A DNA stretch of 64,000 nucleotides from Bradyrhizobium algeriense. Its GTDB lineage: Bacteria > Pseudomonadota > Alphaproteobacteria > Rhizobiales > Xanthobacteraceae. Shown here one piece after another: positions 34,133 through 41,856 of this stretch; positions within the stretch are counted from its first letter, which is position 1; every line of letters begins with the position of its first letter. Below the pieces are notes generated by a model, which was given only the letters and a program-made list of their open reading frames with translations, made no database searches and had not been told where the DNA came from. A program made the translations under genes and the position numbers. The stretch covers positions 5,146,001 through 5,210,000 of the forward strand of contig NZ_JAZHRV010000001.1 of the NCBI RefSeq assembly GCF_036924595.1, in the 5' to 3' direction.

Positions 34133-34147
34133 GTACAAAACGTGAAC
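34133..34147 (-). promoter_or_regulatory. LexA-box-like element
   Basis: Minus strand GTTCACGTTTTGTAC: GTTC-N7-GTAC, one base off the alphaproteobacterial LexA direct repeat GTTC-N7-GTTC. It lies 10 bases before the first start codon of the unit. Confidence 0.4.
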
Positions 34148-34237
34148 AAGATGACAATAGGCTGTTCTGGGGCGGAACACCCAAGATCATTGCCCGAGTA
34201 CTTTTTATTGCCCTGGTCGACCCTCGTTTGAGACCCA

Positions 34238-34496
34238 ATACCGCTTCCGAATGGCCGCCGGCTCCTCACCTTGAGGGATGCCGCGAGCTACATCACGAAG
34301 CTGTCGAAGGCCGAACACTCCACCGAGGAATGGCAGGACGCCATGGAGGCGCTGATCCTGGTTGCGGAGAACGGCGGCCCGACGATGTTGGCCCGGATCG
34401 GCGTCATGCGTTCTGAACCGCCACGTCGAACGGGTATTCGATCCTGATCGCAAAAGTCATCATTGGGGCAAGCGCAAGCTGAAGAGAGACCAATGA
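34238..34496 (+). pseudogene. Hypothetical rhizobial protein with a frameshift
   Basis: LTLRDAASYITKLSKAEHST, AMEALILVAENGGPTMLARI and GVMR, then out of frame LNRHVERVFDPDRKSHHWGK and RKLKRDQ. About two bases were lost near 34411. The stop overlaps the start of the next relic (ATGA), keeping the trace of an old operon. Confidence 0.65.
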
Positions 34497-34629
34497 CCGT
34501 CTTTGTCTACGTCAACACCAGCAAGCTGTCGGCGACGTCGACCACATCACAGTGTTCGGATGCCGCGGAAAAATGGTCGAGGAAAACGAGCCCGAAGGCG
34601 TAGCCTTTGAGTATGAGGTTCTGGAGTGA
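34493..34629 (+). pseudogene. Hypothetical small protein (MTVFVYVNTSK family), frameshifted
   Basis: MTVFVYVNTSK, then VGDVDHITVF, DAAEKW and EENEPEGVAFEYEVLE occur in three different frames, so two or more small indels have broken a protein of about 48 aa. A fragment of the same family is at 35545. Confidence 0.6.
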
Positions 34630-34666
34630 ACCGCTGCCTTGCCAATTACAACTAGCGGAGAGCGAA

Positions 34667-34858
34667 ATGGCTGAAAGAATCGATGTTGAGGTTACCGGCA
34701 AATCGCAGTTTGAAGTCGCCTACGAAATGGCGAGGTTCATTCTCATCAATATGGAAGGGCGTCACGTGAAAAGCATAAAGCGGCAAGAGTTCTTGCATTT
34801 GGTAGCTGACTGCATCGATGCCTTGCGGGGCATCAAGGTCAAGGAGATTCTCAGCTAA
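34667..34858 (+). CDS. Hypothetical protein (63 aa)
   Basis: MAERIDVEVTGKSQFEVAYE, MARFILINMEGRHVKSIKRQ, then a helical end. GGAG is 8 bases before the ATG at 34667; the upstream in-frame extension belongs to the dead gene. An intact gene, followed without a gap by a small membrane protein. Confidence 0.65.
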   Translation: MAERIDVEVTGKSQFEVAYEMARFILINMEGRHVKSIKRQEFLHLVADCIDALRGIKVKEILS

Positions 34859-34945
34859 ATGAACCGCGTTGGCCGCAGGACCACTTACGCCATGCTCGTG
34901 ATCTTGGCGCTAGCGATCGTCTGGCAGGTGCCGGGGTCGTTGTAG
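34859..34945 (+). CDS. Putative small membrane protein (28 aa)
   Basis: MNRVGRRTTYAMLVILALAI plus eight residues; one helix with a basic N-end. It starts on the base after the preceding stop and is followed by a strong hairpin, which supports translation as the second gene of a pair. Confidence 0.5.
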   Translation: MNRVGRRTTYAMLVILALAIVWQVPGSL

Positions 34946-34970
34946 ACTGGGAAATGGCCGACAACTAAAA

Positions 34971-35008
34971 TACGGCCCCAGCGGGGCTTGGGGCGGCCTG
35001 GGGCCGTA
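34971..35008 (+). terminator. Hairpin terminator candidate
   Basis: An 11-bp perfect stem (TACGGCCCCAG / CTGGGGCCGTA), 26 bases after the small gene. No T-run follows on the plus strand; read on the minus strand it is followed by TTTTAG. Confidence 0.55.
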
Positions 35009-35227
35009 AGTGAGATGCGTCTCCTGTGCCGAGAAACTAACTTCGGCACATCCACTTGATAGCAAATGGCAGACTGCTTCGTACTGACGCTTTAGGGTGT
35101 CCAATCGGATCTTTGGGGTGCCCATTAGTGGCCCGCCAGCGTGAACCGGCGGCAGCTTGGATAGAGCAAAGGAACGATATTTACGGCGCCAATTTTACCC
35201 GTGCACTCAAGACAACGAGGAGACGCC

Positions 35228-35470
35228 ATGATGATCCGCTTTGCTGGCTTTGGGGCCTTCTTTGTAGCTTTCGCTCTTACTGGGCCAGCCTCGGCTACGG
35301 GGGGATGTGGAGTCGGGTGCAGCAGCACGTCTGAAGGGGCTTGTGTCCGCGATGGATGGCAGCAAGGTTTGCCAGTTCGGAACGTATGCCCGGCCACATC
35401 CCAGCCATCTCCCCCTTGCGGCCCATATCACCGATGGAGTCGGCAATCCATGATGTGCATACCGCGCTGA
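35228..35470 (+). CDS. Exported Cys-rich hypothetical protein (80 aa)
   Basis: Signal peptide MMIRFAGFGAFFVAFALTGP, cleaved near ASATG. The mature part has six Cys (GCGVGC, GAC, NVC, PPC, MMC), likely disulfide-bonded. GAGGAG is 5-6 bases before the first ATG. The mature domain reads like the small periplasmic Cys-rich family found widely in Bradyrhizobium. Function unknown. Confidence 0.75.
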   Translation: MMIRFAGFGAFFVAFALTGPASATGGCGVGCSSTSEGACVRDGWQQGLPVRNVCPATSQPSPPCGPYHRWSRQSMMCIPR

Positions 35471-36080
35471 ACCGACCCGGTGTGACAGGCACGAAAAGCC
35501 GCCGTTCGGCGCACTGCGTCGATGGCGACAAGGACCAGACCGCGGACGCAGCGAAAAATGGTTTGAGGAGAACGACCGGGAAGGCGTGGCGTTTGAATAT
35601 GAGGTTCTGCATGGACCGGCCAATGTTCCAGAATTAACCGGCAGCGCCGACATCAAGCTTAACACGCGAGTTTCATTGCAGCCGGTCTTAGCAGGTCTAG
35701 CGTGGTGGCAGGTCGCGCAGATGGCTAATAGTCCCCGCCTGTGTACTGCGCGATTAGGGGCCGCTTCGCCCTCGGAGCGGCCCGCCCCCATGTGGCACGG
35801 GCTTGCTACATACCCAACGACTGAGATTTTAGTGCCCAGTCTGAGACAAGGCACCGCCGGGACAGCGTATTTCGAGCCCGGCGGCGTATCTTTTTGAGAC
35901 TGAACTCGACGAAGCCGCCAAGGTTCGTATCTCACTAGTCATTAGATCACCAGAGCGCATTCCGATGTACAGCACGTTTGCGCCTGCAGATGCGCCGCCT
36001 GAGCCGCCGGCGACGACGGTCGATGATTTCACCGAGATGGCAGCGGCGGTGGAGGTCCCCTTTGGGTCAGATGCGAAGAA
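35471..36080 (+). other. Decayed stretch with a gene relic
   Basis: At 35545-35614 the pieces DAAKK and WFEENDREGVAFEYEVLH match the end of the broken gene at 34493. A stem CCGCCGGG/CCCGGCGG followed by CGTATCTTTTT at 35854-35895 looks like a terminator without a gene. No other gene supported. Confidence 0.45.
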
Positions 36081-36175
36081 CCCAACGTGAGCAAATCGGG
36101 TCCGCTATACCCCGCTGTCCGGACCTCGACGAGGTGTGCGGACACTTCGCAGAAGGGCCAATAAGCGACATCACG
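36081..36175. repeat. Dispersed repeat, divergent copy
   Basis: GAGCAAATCGGGTCCGCTAT ... GTCCGGACCTCG ... GGACACTTCGCAGAAGGGCC AATAAGCGACAT. It keeps the order of blocks, but with many differences from the others. Confidence 0.5.
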
Positions 36176-36421
36176 CCCTGAGAGCCGTTTCATCTGGGGG
36201 CCGATCTGATCTTTCTGGAGCTACCGATTCCCGCCGTGACAGTGGAAACAACCGTTACTGTTACCGCACCCCTCCACGCGCTTGAGAAAGCCGCCAGGGT
36301 TCGCAGAGGGTGCACCTCATGGCTTCGCCCAAGCTGGCCGAAGCGCCGCGCGCGCGTCGGCGACGCCCAAAAACGCCACTCCGATCCGTCGTTCCGTGCG
36401 CCACACACTTCGGCAACCTCG

Positions 36422-36961
36422 CTACACCCGGCCGTGTCGGATCAGCGTTTTGAGATCGGGCGCTGTGCCGCCGCGCTGAAACGCCATCAAGTCGAGCGAA
36501 GGTGGTTCGCCACCCGTCAAGATCGATAAGCACGCATGTGCTTGTCCGCGATGATGGGTCTGGTGATTGAATAGGTGCAACAGAATATCCGCGAGGACCT
36601 GAGACTGCGGCATCCCGGAGGATGTCTTGTAGCCGTGGAGACTGGCAAGTGTCACTTCGTCGTACTGATCGACAACCGCCATCAACCGATTGTCTTCATC
36701 GATACGCGCCCAGGTTAATTCGGCACGGTCTTCATACAAAATAGCGTCAAGACGATTCGGATGGTTGCCTTCACCGGTCAGCCGTTTCAGCCAGAGGCGG
36801 TCGGTCAGCAGCAAGTAGTTTAATGTGCCGTGCAGACTGCCGAAGACGACGCCGATGTGAAGCCGATATGCCTGATCCGATAAATCAAGTGCAGCGGCAT
36901 ACAGGCGCGCATTGGCCCAGCGATTGTAGGCCGCAAGTTGCCGAAACTGGGAGATGGTCAT
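36422..36961 (-). CDS. DinB family protein (179 aa)
   Basis: A four-helix-bundle DinB/YfiT-like protein. Its likely metal ligands are the His in GSLHGTLNYLLLTDRLWLKR (about residue 44), and the pair in LLHLFNHQTHHRGQAHACLS (about residues 130-140), fitting the H...HxxxH triad. Members are metal-dependent thiol-linked transferases or stress proteins. GGGAGG precedes the ATG. It is a single intact gene among relics. Confidence 0.88.
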   Translation of the reverse strand: MTISQFRQLAAYNRWANARLYAAALDLSDQAYRLHIGVVFGSLHGTLNYLLLTDRLWLKRLTGEGNHPNRLDAILYEDRAELTWARIDEDNRLMAVVDQYDEVTLASLHGYKTSSGMPQSQVLADILLHLFNHQTHHRGQAHACLSILTGGEPPSLDLMAFQRGGTAPDLKTLIRHGRV

Positions 36962-37495
36962 GATTTTGCCTCCCGCCGTTAATTGGGGTCACTGGGCATT
37001 CTTGCCGCTGAAACGCAGGACTGAGATTTGCAAACGAGTCGCGCCCTCGGCGGCTTAGAACTCCGTTACCCGCCGTCGGATCGCCTGGTTCGGGATTTGT
37101 TTTTCTAACCATGTGCGTTCTCCCTTTGCTGTGAAGCGCCAACTGAAGCGGACCCCAAACGATCACATCGCGAAGAGGGCACGGCCTGCGCCCGAGGTGA
37201 GCTAGCAGGCGCCAAATAAGCATTTTGCGTAATCATCGCCGTGTGCCGCGCGCGCAGCGAGTGCTCAGTGGAGAGACCGGTCAAGGGGACTGTCGGGCTG
37301 TATTGAGAGTGCGATGCCCGCTGACGGCATCCCCCGCTGCCCATTCACCTCCAACGGAGACGTCGGCACGTCCCGCCTCGATGAGCAGCTCTAAAGAAGA
37401 CTACCCGATCCCACGTTCATCCAAAAGAGGCCTCACATGGCCGGGGCGCGGCAGAAGCAATTCGGTTCAAAACCAGTGACCCAAACGTCCGAAAG
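36962..37495. other. Gene-poor stretch
   Basis: A minus-strand frame from 37111 (MVRKTNPEPGDPTAGNGVLS) has a good GGGAGAA ribosome site but runs into the start of the DinB gene in another frame, and has no recognisable family. It is left uncalled. Confidence 0.35.
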
Positions 37496-37593
37496 GGGTC
37501 AATCGCGTCATGTTGGCTCTCGGCCGGCTACTTCCGCTCTTCCCGCGACGCCGTAATGGCCGACCGTCATGTTTCAGAGGAGCCATCAGCAGA
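37496..37593. repeat. Dispersed repeat, copy
   Basis: GGGTCAATCGCGTCATGTTG GCTCTCGGCCGGCTACTTCC GCTCTTCCC, then CGTCATGTTTCAGAGGAGCC. Closest to the copy at 31456. Confidence 0.75.
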
Positions 37594-37613
37594 AGTATGG
37601 CAGCCTGTTTCTG

Positions 37614-37799
37614 TCACAGACCTTTTGTTTCCTGTTCGACCAGATCCTTCGACTGCCGCTCGGCAGCGAGACGATGACGGTCTCTGCGGGCGCGTTCTCG
37701 CAACCTTCTCAGGTCCTTTACGGGTTCTTGGCCACGCAGCTGGAGGACGTCGTCGGCGATTGCAGGCCGCCACTTGTGACCGCTATCGCGGGCCGGCAT
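37614..37799 (-). CDS. Hypothetical helical protein (61 aa)
   Basis: MPARDSGHKWRPAIADDVLQ, LRRLRERARRDRHRLAAERQ: helical and strongly charged. GGGAGG is very close before the ATG. It begins inside the end of the gene at 37783 (17 bases overlap), suggesting coupling. Moderate support only. Confidence 0.4.
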   Translation of the reverse strand: MPARDSGHKWRPAIADDVLQLRGQEPVKDLRRLRERARRDRHRLAAERQSKDLVEQETKGL

Positions 37800-38757
37800 G
37801 AGCCTCCCGCGGGCATCCTGTGGCCGGATTTACAGACGGGCTGCAGGATGAACCTTCACCGCCATTTCCTTTCGCCCACAGGTTCTCCCAGCCGCCTATC
37901 CACGAGGACGGCACGATCGTGTCCGGCAGCCGTTTGATCCAGCCGAACGGCTTGTTCTCCTCCGGCGGCGCCCGCTCCGCCCGCGGTCCGCTGGCTGAGG
38001 TGATCTGCGGCTCGCTCGCGACCTGCACGTTCTTGGCGTGTGCCACACTGACCCGATCACGGGAATACCTTGAATCACGCCGCGCATGACCACCATGGGC
38101 CGGACGCTCCTTCATTGCATGCTTCTCCTTTGCTTTTGCTTTGGCAGGTTTGCTCGCAGCAGGCTGTGCCGGCAATGGAGCGGGTGCAGCAACGTTGTCG
38201 TAGTCCTCGCCGGCCGTTGCGATGCGCATGACTGGCTTTGTGGTCCCGTCGTGGAGTTTGAGGCGGTCACCGCGCGCCAACGGTTGGGACGGCTCGTCTT
38301 CGGGAATGTCCGCCCGCAACAAATCCAGACCCCATCGTCTTATCGCTTCCATCCTCTCAGCCTGCGTTTCAACCCAAGGGACGGCGGCGGCCAGGCTTGA
38401 AGGATCTGCGCGCCGTTCGGTCGCACTTACCGTGCCTGCCCCCATTTCGCTCCAGACGAAAAGAAGCAGCGTAGCCAGCCCGGCGATGCCCACCACGACG
38501 CCGACCCAGGCAAACCTCAGGTCCGCCAGCGTGAAAGATGCAGCCGTTGCATACGATCCGAAGAAATGATCAGGAGGCCGGATCGCGTCGGCTACGGCCC
38601 GGGTAATTGCCGCCGCCATATGGTGGCAGCTTTCGCAAAACTTGAAATAAACTCCTGCGCCAGAACAAGATCCGGTTTCCTGATCCGTTCGGAGATACGT
38701 CATCCTGCTCCGGTCTGCGAAATCTAAATCTAACCTCTCAATCTGCTGTCGTGCCAT
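37783..38757 (-). CDS. Single-pass membrane protein of unknown function (324 aa)
   Basis: The start at 38757 has AAAGGA 8 bases upstream (MARQQIERLDLDFADRSRMT). One transmembrane helix lies near residues 88-112 (WVGVVVGIAGLATLLLFVW). It is followed by a long, largely disordered region rich in Ala, Pro and Lys (PAASKPAKAKAKEKHAMKER) and a short Trp-containing end (PSSWIGGWENLWAK). FCESCHH in the N-terminal part is a CxxCH sequence, but with no export signal heme attachment is doubtful. No enzyme motif is seen. Confidence 0.65.
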   Translation of the reverse strand: MARQQIERLDLDFADRSRMTYLRTDQETGSCSGAGVYFKFCESCHHMAAAITRAVADAIRPPDHFFGSYATAASFTLADLRFAWVGVVVGIAGLATLLLFVWSEMGAGTVSATERRADPSSLAAAVPWVETQAERMEAIRRWGLDLLRADIPEDEPSQPLARGDRLKLHDGTTKPVMRIATAGEDYDNVAAPAPLPAQPAASKPAKAKAKEKHAMKERPAHGGHARRDSRYSRDRVSVAHAKNVQVASEPQITSASGPRAERAPPEENKPFGWIKRLPDTIVPSSWIGGWENLWAKGNGGEGSSCSPSVNPATGCPREAHAGPR

Positions 38758-38952
38758 CGGGAGCGTCCTTTCGAACAAATCTCCCAGCCCACTCCACCCG
38801 ATAAAGCAACGACACTCGAAGCATGCGCGCAACAGCCTTCGGCTCGAACTGCAAGCCTCCAAAATTCACTTTTTGTAACTGCCTAAGGCCGTTGCAGTGC
38901 TTATGAGTAAGGAAGCGCCCGGCCCGTCGATTTCGTGGCCAACGTCGGCTGT

Positions 38953-39066
38953 GGGTCAAAGGCGTCATTTTGGTCGTCGGCCGACTACTTCCGGTCTTCC
39001 CCTGGAAACCGACATCGTCAGGGTCGGTCGCCATGTCGCAATGGTGCAAGGAGCGGACTCAGGCAC
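38953..39066. repeat. Dispersed repeat, copy beside an ABC-type gene relic
   Basis: GGGTCAAAGGCGTCATTTTG GTCGTCGGCCGACTACTTCC GGTCTTCCCCT ... CGGTCGCCATGTCGCAATGG TGCAAGGAGCGGACTCAGGC. It ends just before the 3' end of the minus-strand gene relic at 39084. Confidence 0.75.
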
Positions 39067-39083
39067 CGAAGCAATTGTGGTCG

Positions 39084-39329
39084 CTATTCGATCACTTCGT
39101 CGGCGCGGCCGAGCAGCGTAATTGGAATGTCGAGGCCGCGAGCCTTAGCGGTCTTGAGGTTGATACTCAGGGTAATGTCCGTCGCCTGCTCGACGGAAAG
39201 CTCCGCCGGACGCGCCCCTTTGAGGATGCGATCAACATAGCCCGCGGCGCGTTGCCATAGCTTGAAAGGTTGGTCGAGTACGACATTAGTCCCCCTCGCC
39301 GGACCGAGTCGCTGAATGGATAGATCCAT
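39084..39329 (-). pseudogene. ABC transporter substrate-binding protein (ABC_sub_bind type), C-terminal relic
   Basis: [40 protein letters not shown], then [16 protein letters not shown] before the stop. This is the last 75 residues of a substrate-binding protein family strongly expanded in Bradyrhizobium, whose C-terminus is typically LLARADEVIE. The N-terminal lobe is missing. The last codons plus the flanking repeat are echoed at 2295 and 30648 (ATCACCTCGTCGGCTCGG). Confidence 0.75.
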
Positions 39330-39355
39330 TCCTAATTATCAGTCACCATGGGTTG

Positions 39356-39520
39356 ATGGAGGTCACGGCTGAGTTTTGCGAACCGCAAGCGCAGCATTAC
39401 CGCCAGATCCATCCCGATTTCAATATAACCTGGCGGGCGCTTGGCGAAGGCCGAAACAAGGATTGGATCGGCCACGCGACATACCAGTATAATTGCGCGT
39501 TCGAAGCAGCCGCCAAATAA
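39356..39520 (+). CDS. Small hypothetical protein, possibly truncated (54 aa)
   Basis: MEVTAEFCEPQAQHYRQIHP, DFNITWRALGEGRNKDWIGH and ATYQYNCAFEAAAK. The two Cys and the ending look like the mature part of an exported protein whose signal peptide has been lost. A GC-rich hairpin follows at 39535-39552 (GGGCCGC/GCGGCCC). The frame is intact. Confidence 0.5.
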   Translation: MEVTAEFCEPQAQHYRQIHPDFNITWRALGEGRNKDWIGHATYQYNCAFEAAAK

Positions 39521-39601
39521 CGGTGGAACCGTACGGGCCGCTCACGCGGCCCGCGCTTATTCGTTACCGGCTTGCAGCCTATTTAGGTAGTCAGCCGCAC
39601 G

Positions 39602-39760
39602 CTATGCGTTACTGGCTGCAATGAACATCGCCCGCTTGTCCTGCGAGATCGGCAGCTTGGTCGGCGGCATTTTCGCGATGGACGTGCAAGCAGCGGGCTG
39701 CATTTCTACGATGAGACCAACCATTCGACCGTTAAGAGCCTGCGAGCGGACCGTGTACAT
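39602..39760 (-). CDS. Possible small protein or fragment (52 aa)
   Basis: MYTVRSQALNGRMVGLIVEM, then AKMPPTKLPISQDKRAMFIA. The frame is open to about 39860 without another Met. The complementary frame (plus strand, 39621) is equally long, so the coding strand is uncertain. Confidence 0.25.
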   Translation of the reverse strand: MYTVRSQALNGRMVGLIVEMQPAACTSIAKMPPTKLPISQDKRAMFIAASNA

Positions 39761-39948
39761 CGGTGCTTCCGCAGAGGTGGACGCGCTGAGCTTGCGAGCG
39801 CTCGATCCGCTAGATCGCAGAACCCACGTGGCATAGCCGACCAGCCTAACAGTCCGCGCAGTTCACGCGCTATCTTTGCCCAATCGCGCATGAAACGCGG
39901 AACGTGGAACCGCCCTCACAGGCCGGCCGCGACGGGTCGTCTCATCGC

Positions 39949-40911
39949 CTAGTACACTTCGGCCATTGACTGATTTCTCATGAGGGTAACCGCCCTCTCC
40001 TGCACCAACCTTTCGACTTCATCGCGTACACTCGCAATTCTTGTTACGCCTCCTACTCCATGGCCGGCGCTCCAGATATCACGCCACATTTTCATAAGTT
40101 CGGTATCGCGATTTACGCTGAAACCTTTGTGATTTCCGCCATCGATAAAGCCGGACTTTTCCAGACTGGCGCGCAGCATGTTTGCCGGGATGCCAGTCAG
40201 CTTGTCAGTCGTCACAACGTCGTCAGCGCCGCTTTCGATGAGCATGTCTCGATAGCGTTGATCCGCCTCGCTTTCATGCGTTGCGATGAAAGTAGTGCCC
40301 ATGAGCACAAAATCCGCTCCCATCATCTCGGCAGCGGCGATCTGCCGTCCTGACGAAAGACCTCCCGCAAGTGCGATCGGACCATCAAAAAATTGGCGAA
40401 CTTCCGCCAGGAACGAGAATGGATTTAGCCAGCCCGTATTGCCACCAGCGCCGGCGCTTAGAAGCACCAATCCGTCGACCCCTGCTGACGCAGCGCGCTT
40501 TGCGTGGCGAACCGTCGCGGCATCGGAGAAGACCAGACCACCATAACTATGGATACTATCTATCAGCCGGTCCGGGCTGCCTACGCTGGATATGGCGATC
40601 GGCACCTTATGCTTGATCATCAAGTCGACGTCGGCATCGAGTCTCGTATTGCTCGCATGGGCGATAAGATTTACTGCGAATGGAGCCGCCGCGCTCGCAG
40701 TTTCCAGCTTCGCGGCAATATCGCTGATCCAGGAGTCTAGGATCTCAGTAGTTCTCGCGTTGAGAGCCGGAATGGACCCAAGAACGCCGTTTGACGACGA
40801 CGCGACGACAAGGTTTCGACCGGAAACGAGAAACATCGGCGCGACAAAGACTGGCAACTTGAGCTTGGCCTGGAGCCGAGCGGTCACTTGCGGATCGCCA
40901 TAATTTCCCAT
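39949..40911 (-). CDS. Nitronate-monooxygenase-like FMN protein 1 (320 aa)
   Basis: TIM-barrel flavoprotein of the NMO/2-nitropropane dioxygenase family (VAPMFLVSGRNLVVASSSNG, SSVGSPDRLIDSIHSYGGLV, FSDAATVRHAKRAASAGVDG, then ALAGGLSSGRQIAAAEMMGA and VLMGTTFIATHES for FMN phosphate binding). In class members the active-site block is AGGHxG; here it reads AGAGGNTGWLNPF, with Asn where the catalytic His normally is. The paralogue at 51544 keeps the His. It lies at the end of a minus-strand unit with the crotonase, thiolase and acyl-CoA synthetase (gap 151 bases). It may use a CoA or enone substrate rather than a nitronate (inference). Confidence 0.85.
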   Translation of the reverse strand: MGNYGDPQVTARLQAKLKLPVFVAPMFLVSGRNLVVASSSNGVLGSIPALNARTTEILDSWISDIAAKLETASAAAPFAVNLIAHASNTRLDADVDLMIKHKVPIAISSVGSPDRLIDSIHSYGGLVFSDAATVRHAKRAASAGVDGLVLLSAGAGGNTGWLNPFSFLAEVRQFFDGPIALAGGLSSGRQIAAAEMMGADFVLMGTTFIATHESEADQRYRDMLIESGADDVVTTDKLTGIPANMLRASLEKSGFIDGGNHKGFSVNRDTELMKMWRDIWSAGHGVGGVTRIASVRDEVERLVQERAVTLMRNQSMAEVY

Positions 40912-41062
40912 TTCGATTGCCTTTTACTGAGCCGGTTCGATCGAAGGACAAGATTCAGTGCACGGACTTGACGCCCTTCCTGCGCGCCACGCTTCGGAAA
41001 ACCAGTCGGTCGAGCGTCATGATCCGGGTCTGTTGCTGCTCTTGAACTGCATTCGCTTGTAG

Positions 41063-41824
41063 TCAGGTAAATCGCGAGAAGTCGGCGCGGCGCTTCTCCT
41101 TGAATGCGTTAACCGCTTCTATTGCTTCAGCTCCATGCTGAAGCCGAACCAAATGCTCTATTTCGACCTTGATCGTCTCGCGAACGCCTTCCGCAATTGA
41201 CCTCTTCATCAGCATTTTCGTCGTCCGAACCGACGCAGGCGGCTGAGTCGCGATGAGCGCCGCCTTCGCCTTGGCAACCTTTTCAACCTGGTCGTTGGGA
41301 AACACGCCGTTCACGATCCCCAGCTCGAGCGCCGTCGTCGCGTCGAACGATTCTCCCGTGAGCAGGATTTCGCTCGCGCGATGATGTCCGACCAGCCGGG
41401 GCAATAGGTAAGACGATGCACACTCCGGACAAACCGCCAACGGCACGAACGGAATTCTGAAATTTGTATGTGATCCGCAGTAGACGAGATCGCAGTGCAG
41501 AAGCATCGTCACGCCGATCCCAACGGCAATGCCGCATGGCACGGCAATGATTGGCTTGCTGCATTCCGCCAAAGCACTCATGAACCGACCGTGGGGTCCG
41601 TCGAGCCCCTCGATAATGCCGTCGGATAAGTTGTTGCCCGCCGTAAAGCAATCAGCATTCCCCGTCAGGACGACAACCCTGATGGAAGCGTCGGCCTCGG
41701 CCCGTTCAAGGGCATCTGCGAGGCATGAATACATCGTGCGAGTGAGCGCGTTTCGCTTTTCCGGTCGGTTCAGTCGGATGGTTAGAGTTCGATCACCGAT
41801 TTCGGTCAGCACATTGTCCATCAT
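41063..41824 (-). CDS. Enoyl-CoA hydratase/isomerase family protein (253 aa)
   Basis: Crotonase fold: LNRPEKRNALTRTMYSCLAD, VLTGNADCFTAGNNLSD (oxyanion hole), CGIAVGIGVTMLLHCDLVYC, then IPFVPLAVCPECASSYLLPR. The first hydratase Glu (GGGxE) is replaced (GIGVT), while a Glu in PE remains. That is the pattern of delta3-delta2-enoyl-CoA isomerases rather than hydratases, so an isomerase role in unsaturated acyl-CoA degradation is favoured. ATGATG start. Located 32 bases after the thiolase, same strand. Confidence 0.88.
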   Translation of the reverse strand: MMDNVLTEIGDRTLTIRLNRPEKRNALTRTMYSCLADALERAEADASIRVVVLTGNADCFTAGNNLSDGIIEGLDGPHGRFMSALAECSKPIIAVPCGIAVGIGVTMLLHCDLVYCGSHTNFRIPFVPLAVCPECASSYLLPRLVGHHRASEILLTGESFDATTALELGIVNGVFPNDQVEKVAKAKAALIATQPPASVRTTKMLMKRSIAEGVRETIKVEIEHLVRLQHGAEAIEAVNAFKEKRRADFSRFT

Positions 41825-41856
41825 GAGCGGCTCTTTAGTCACAGAAATCCAGCGAT

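Noticed and set aside
38630..38660. Heme c attachment site CxxCH in the membrane protein at 37783
   Set aside because: No signal peptide precedes it, the motif lies before the only membrane helix, and no other cytochrome feature is present.
38970..39260. Plus-strand frame reading LFDHLVGAAEQ
   Set aside because: A common spurious call: it is antisense to the C-terminus of the ABC_sub_bind relic.
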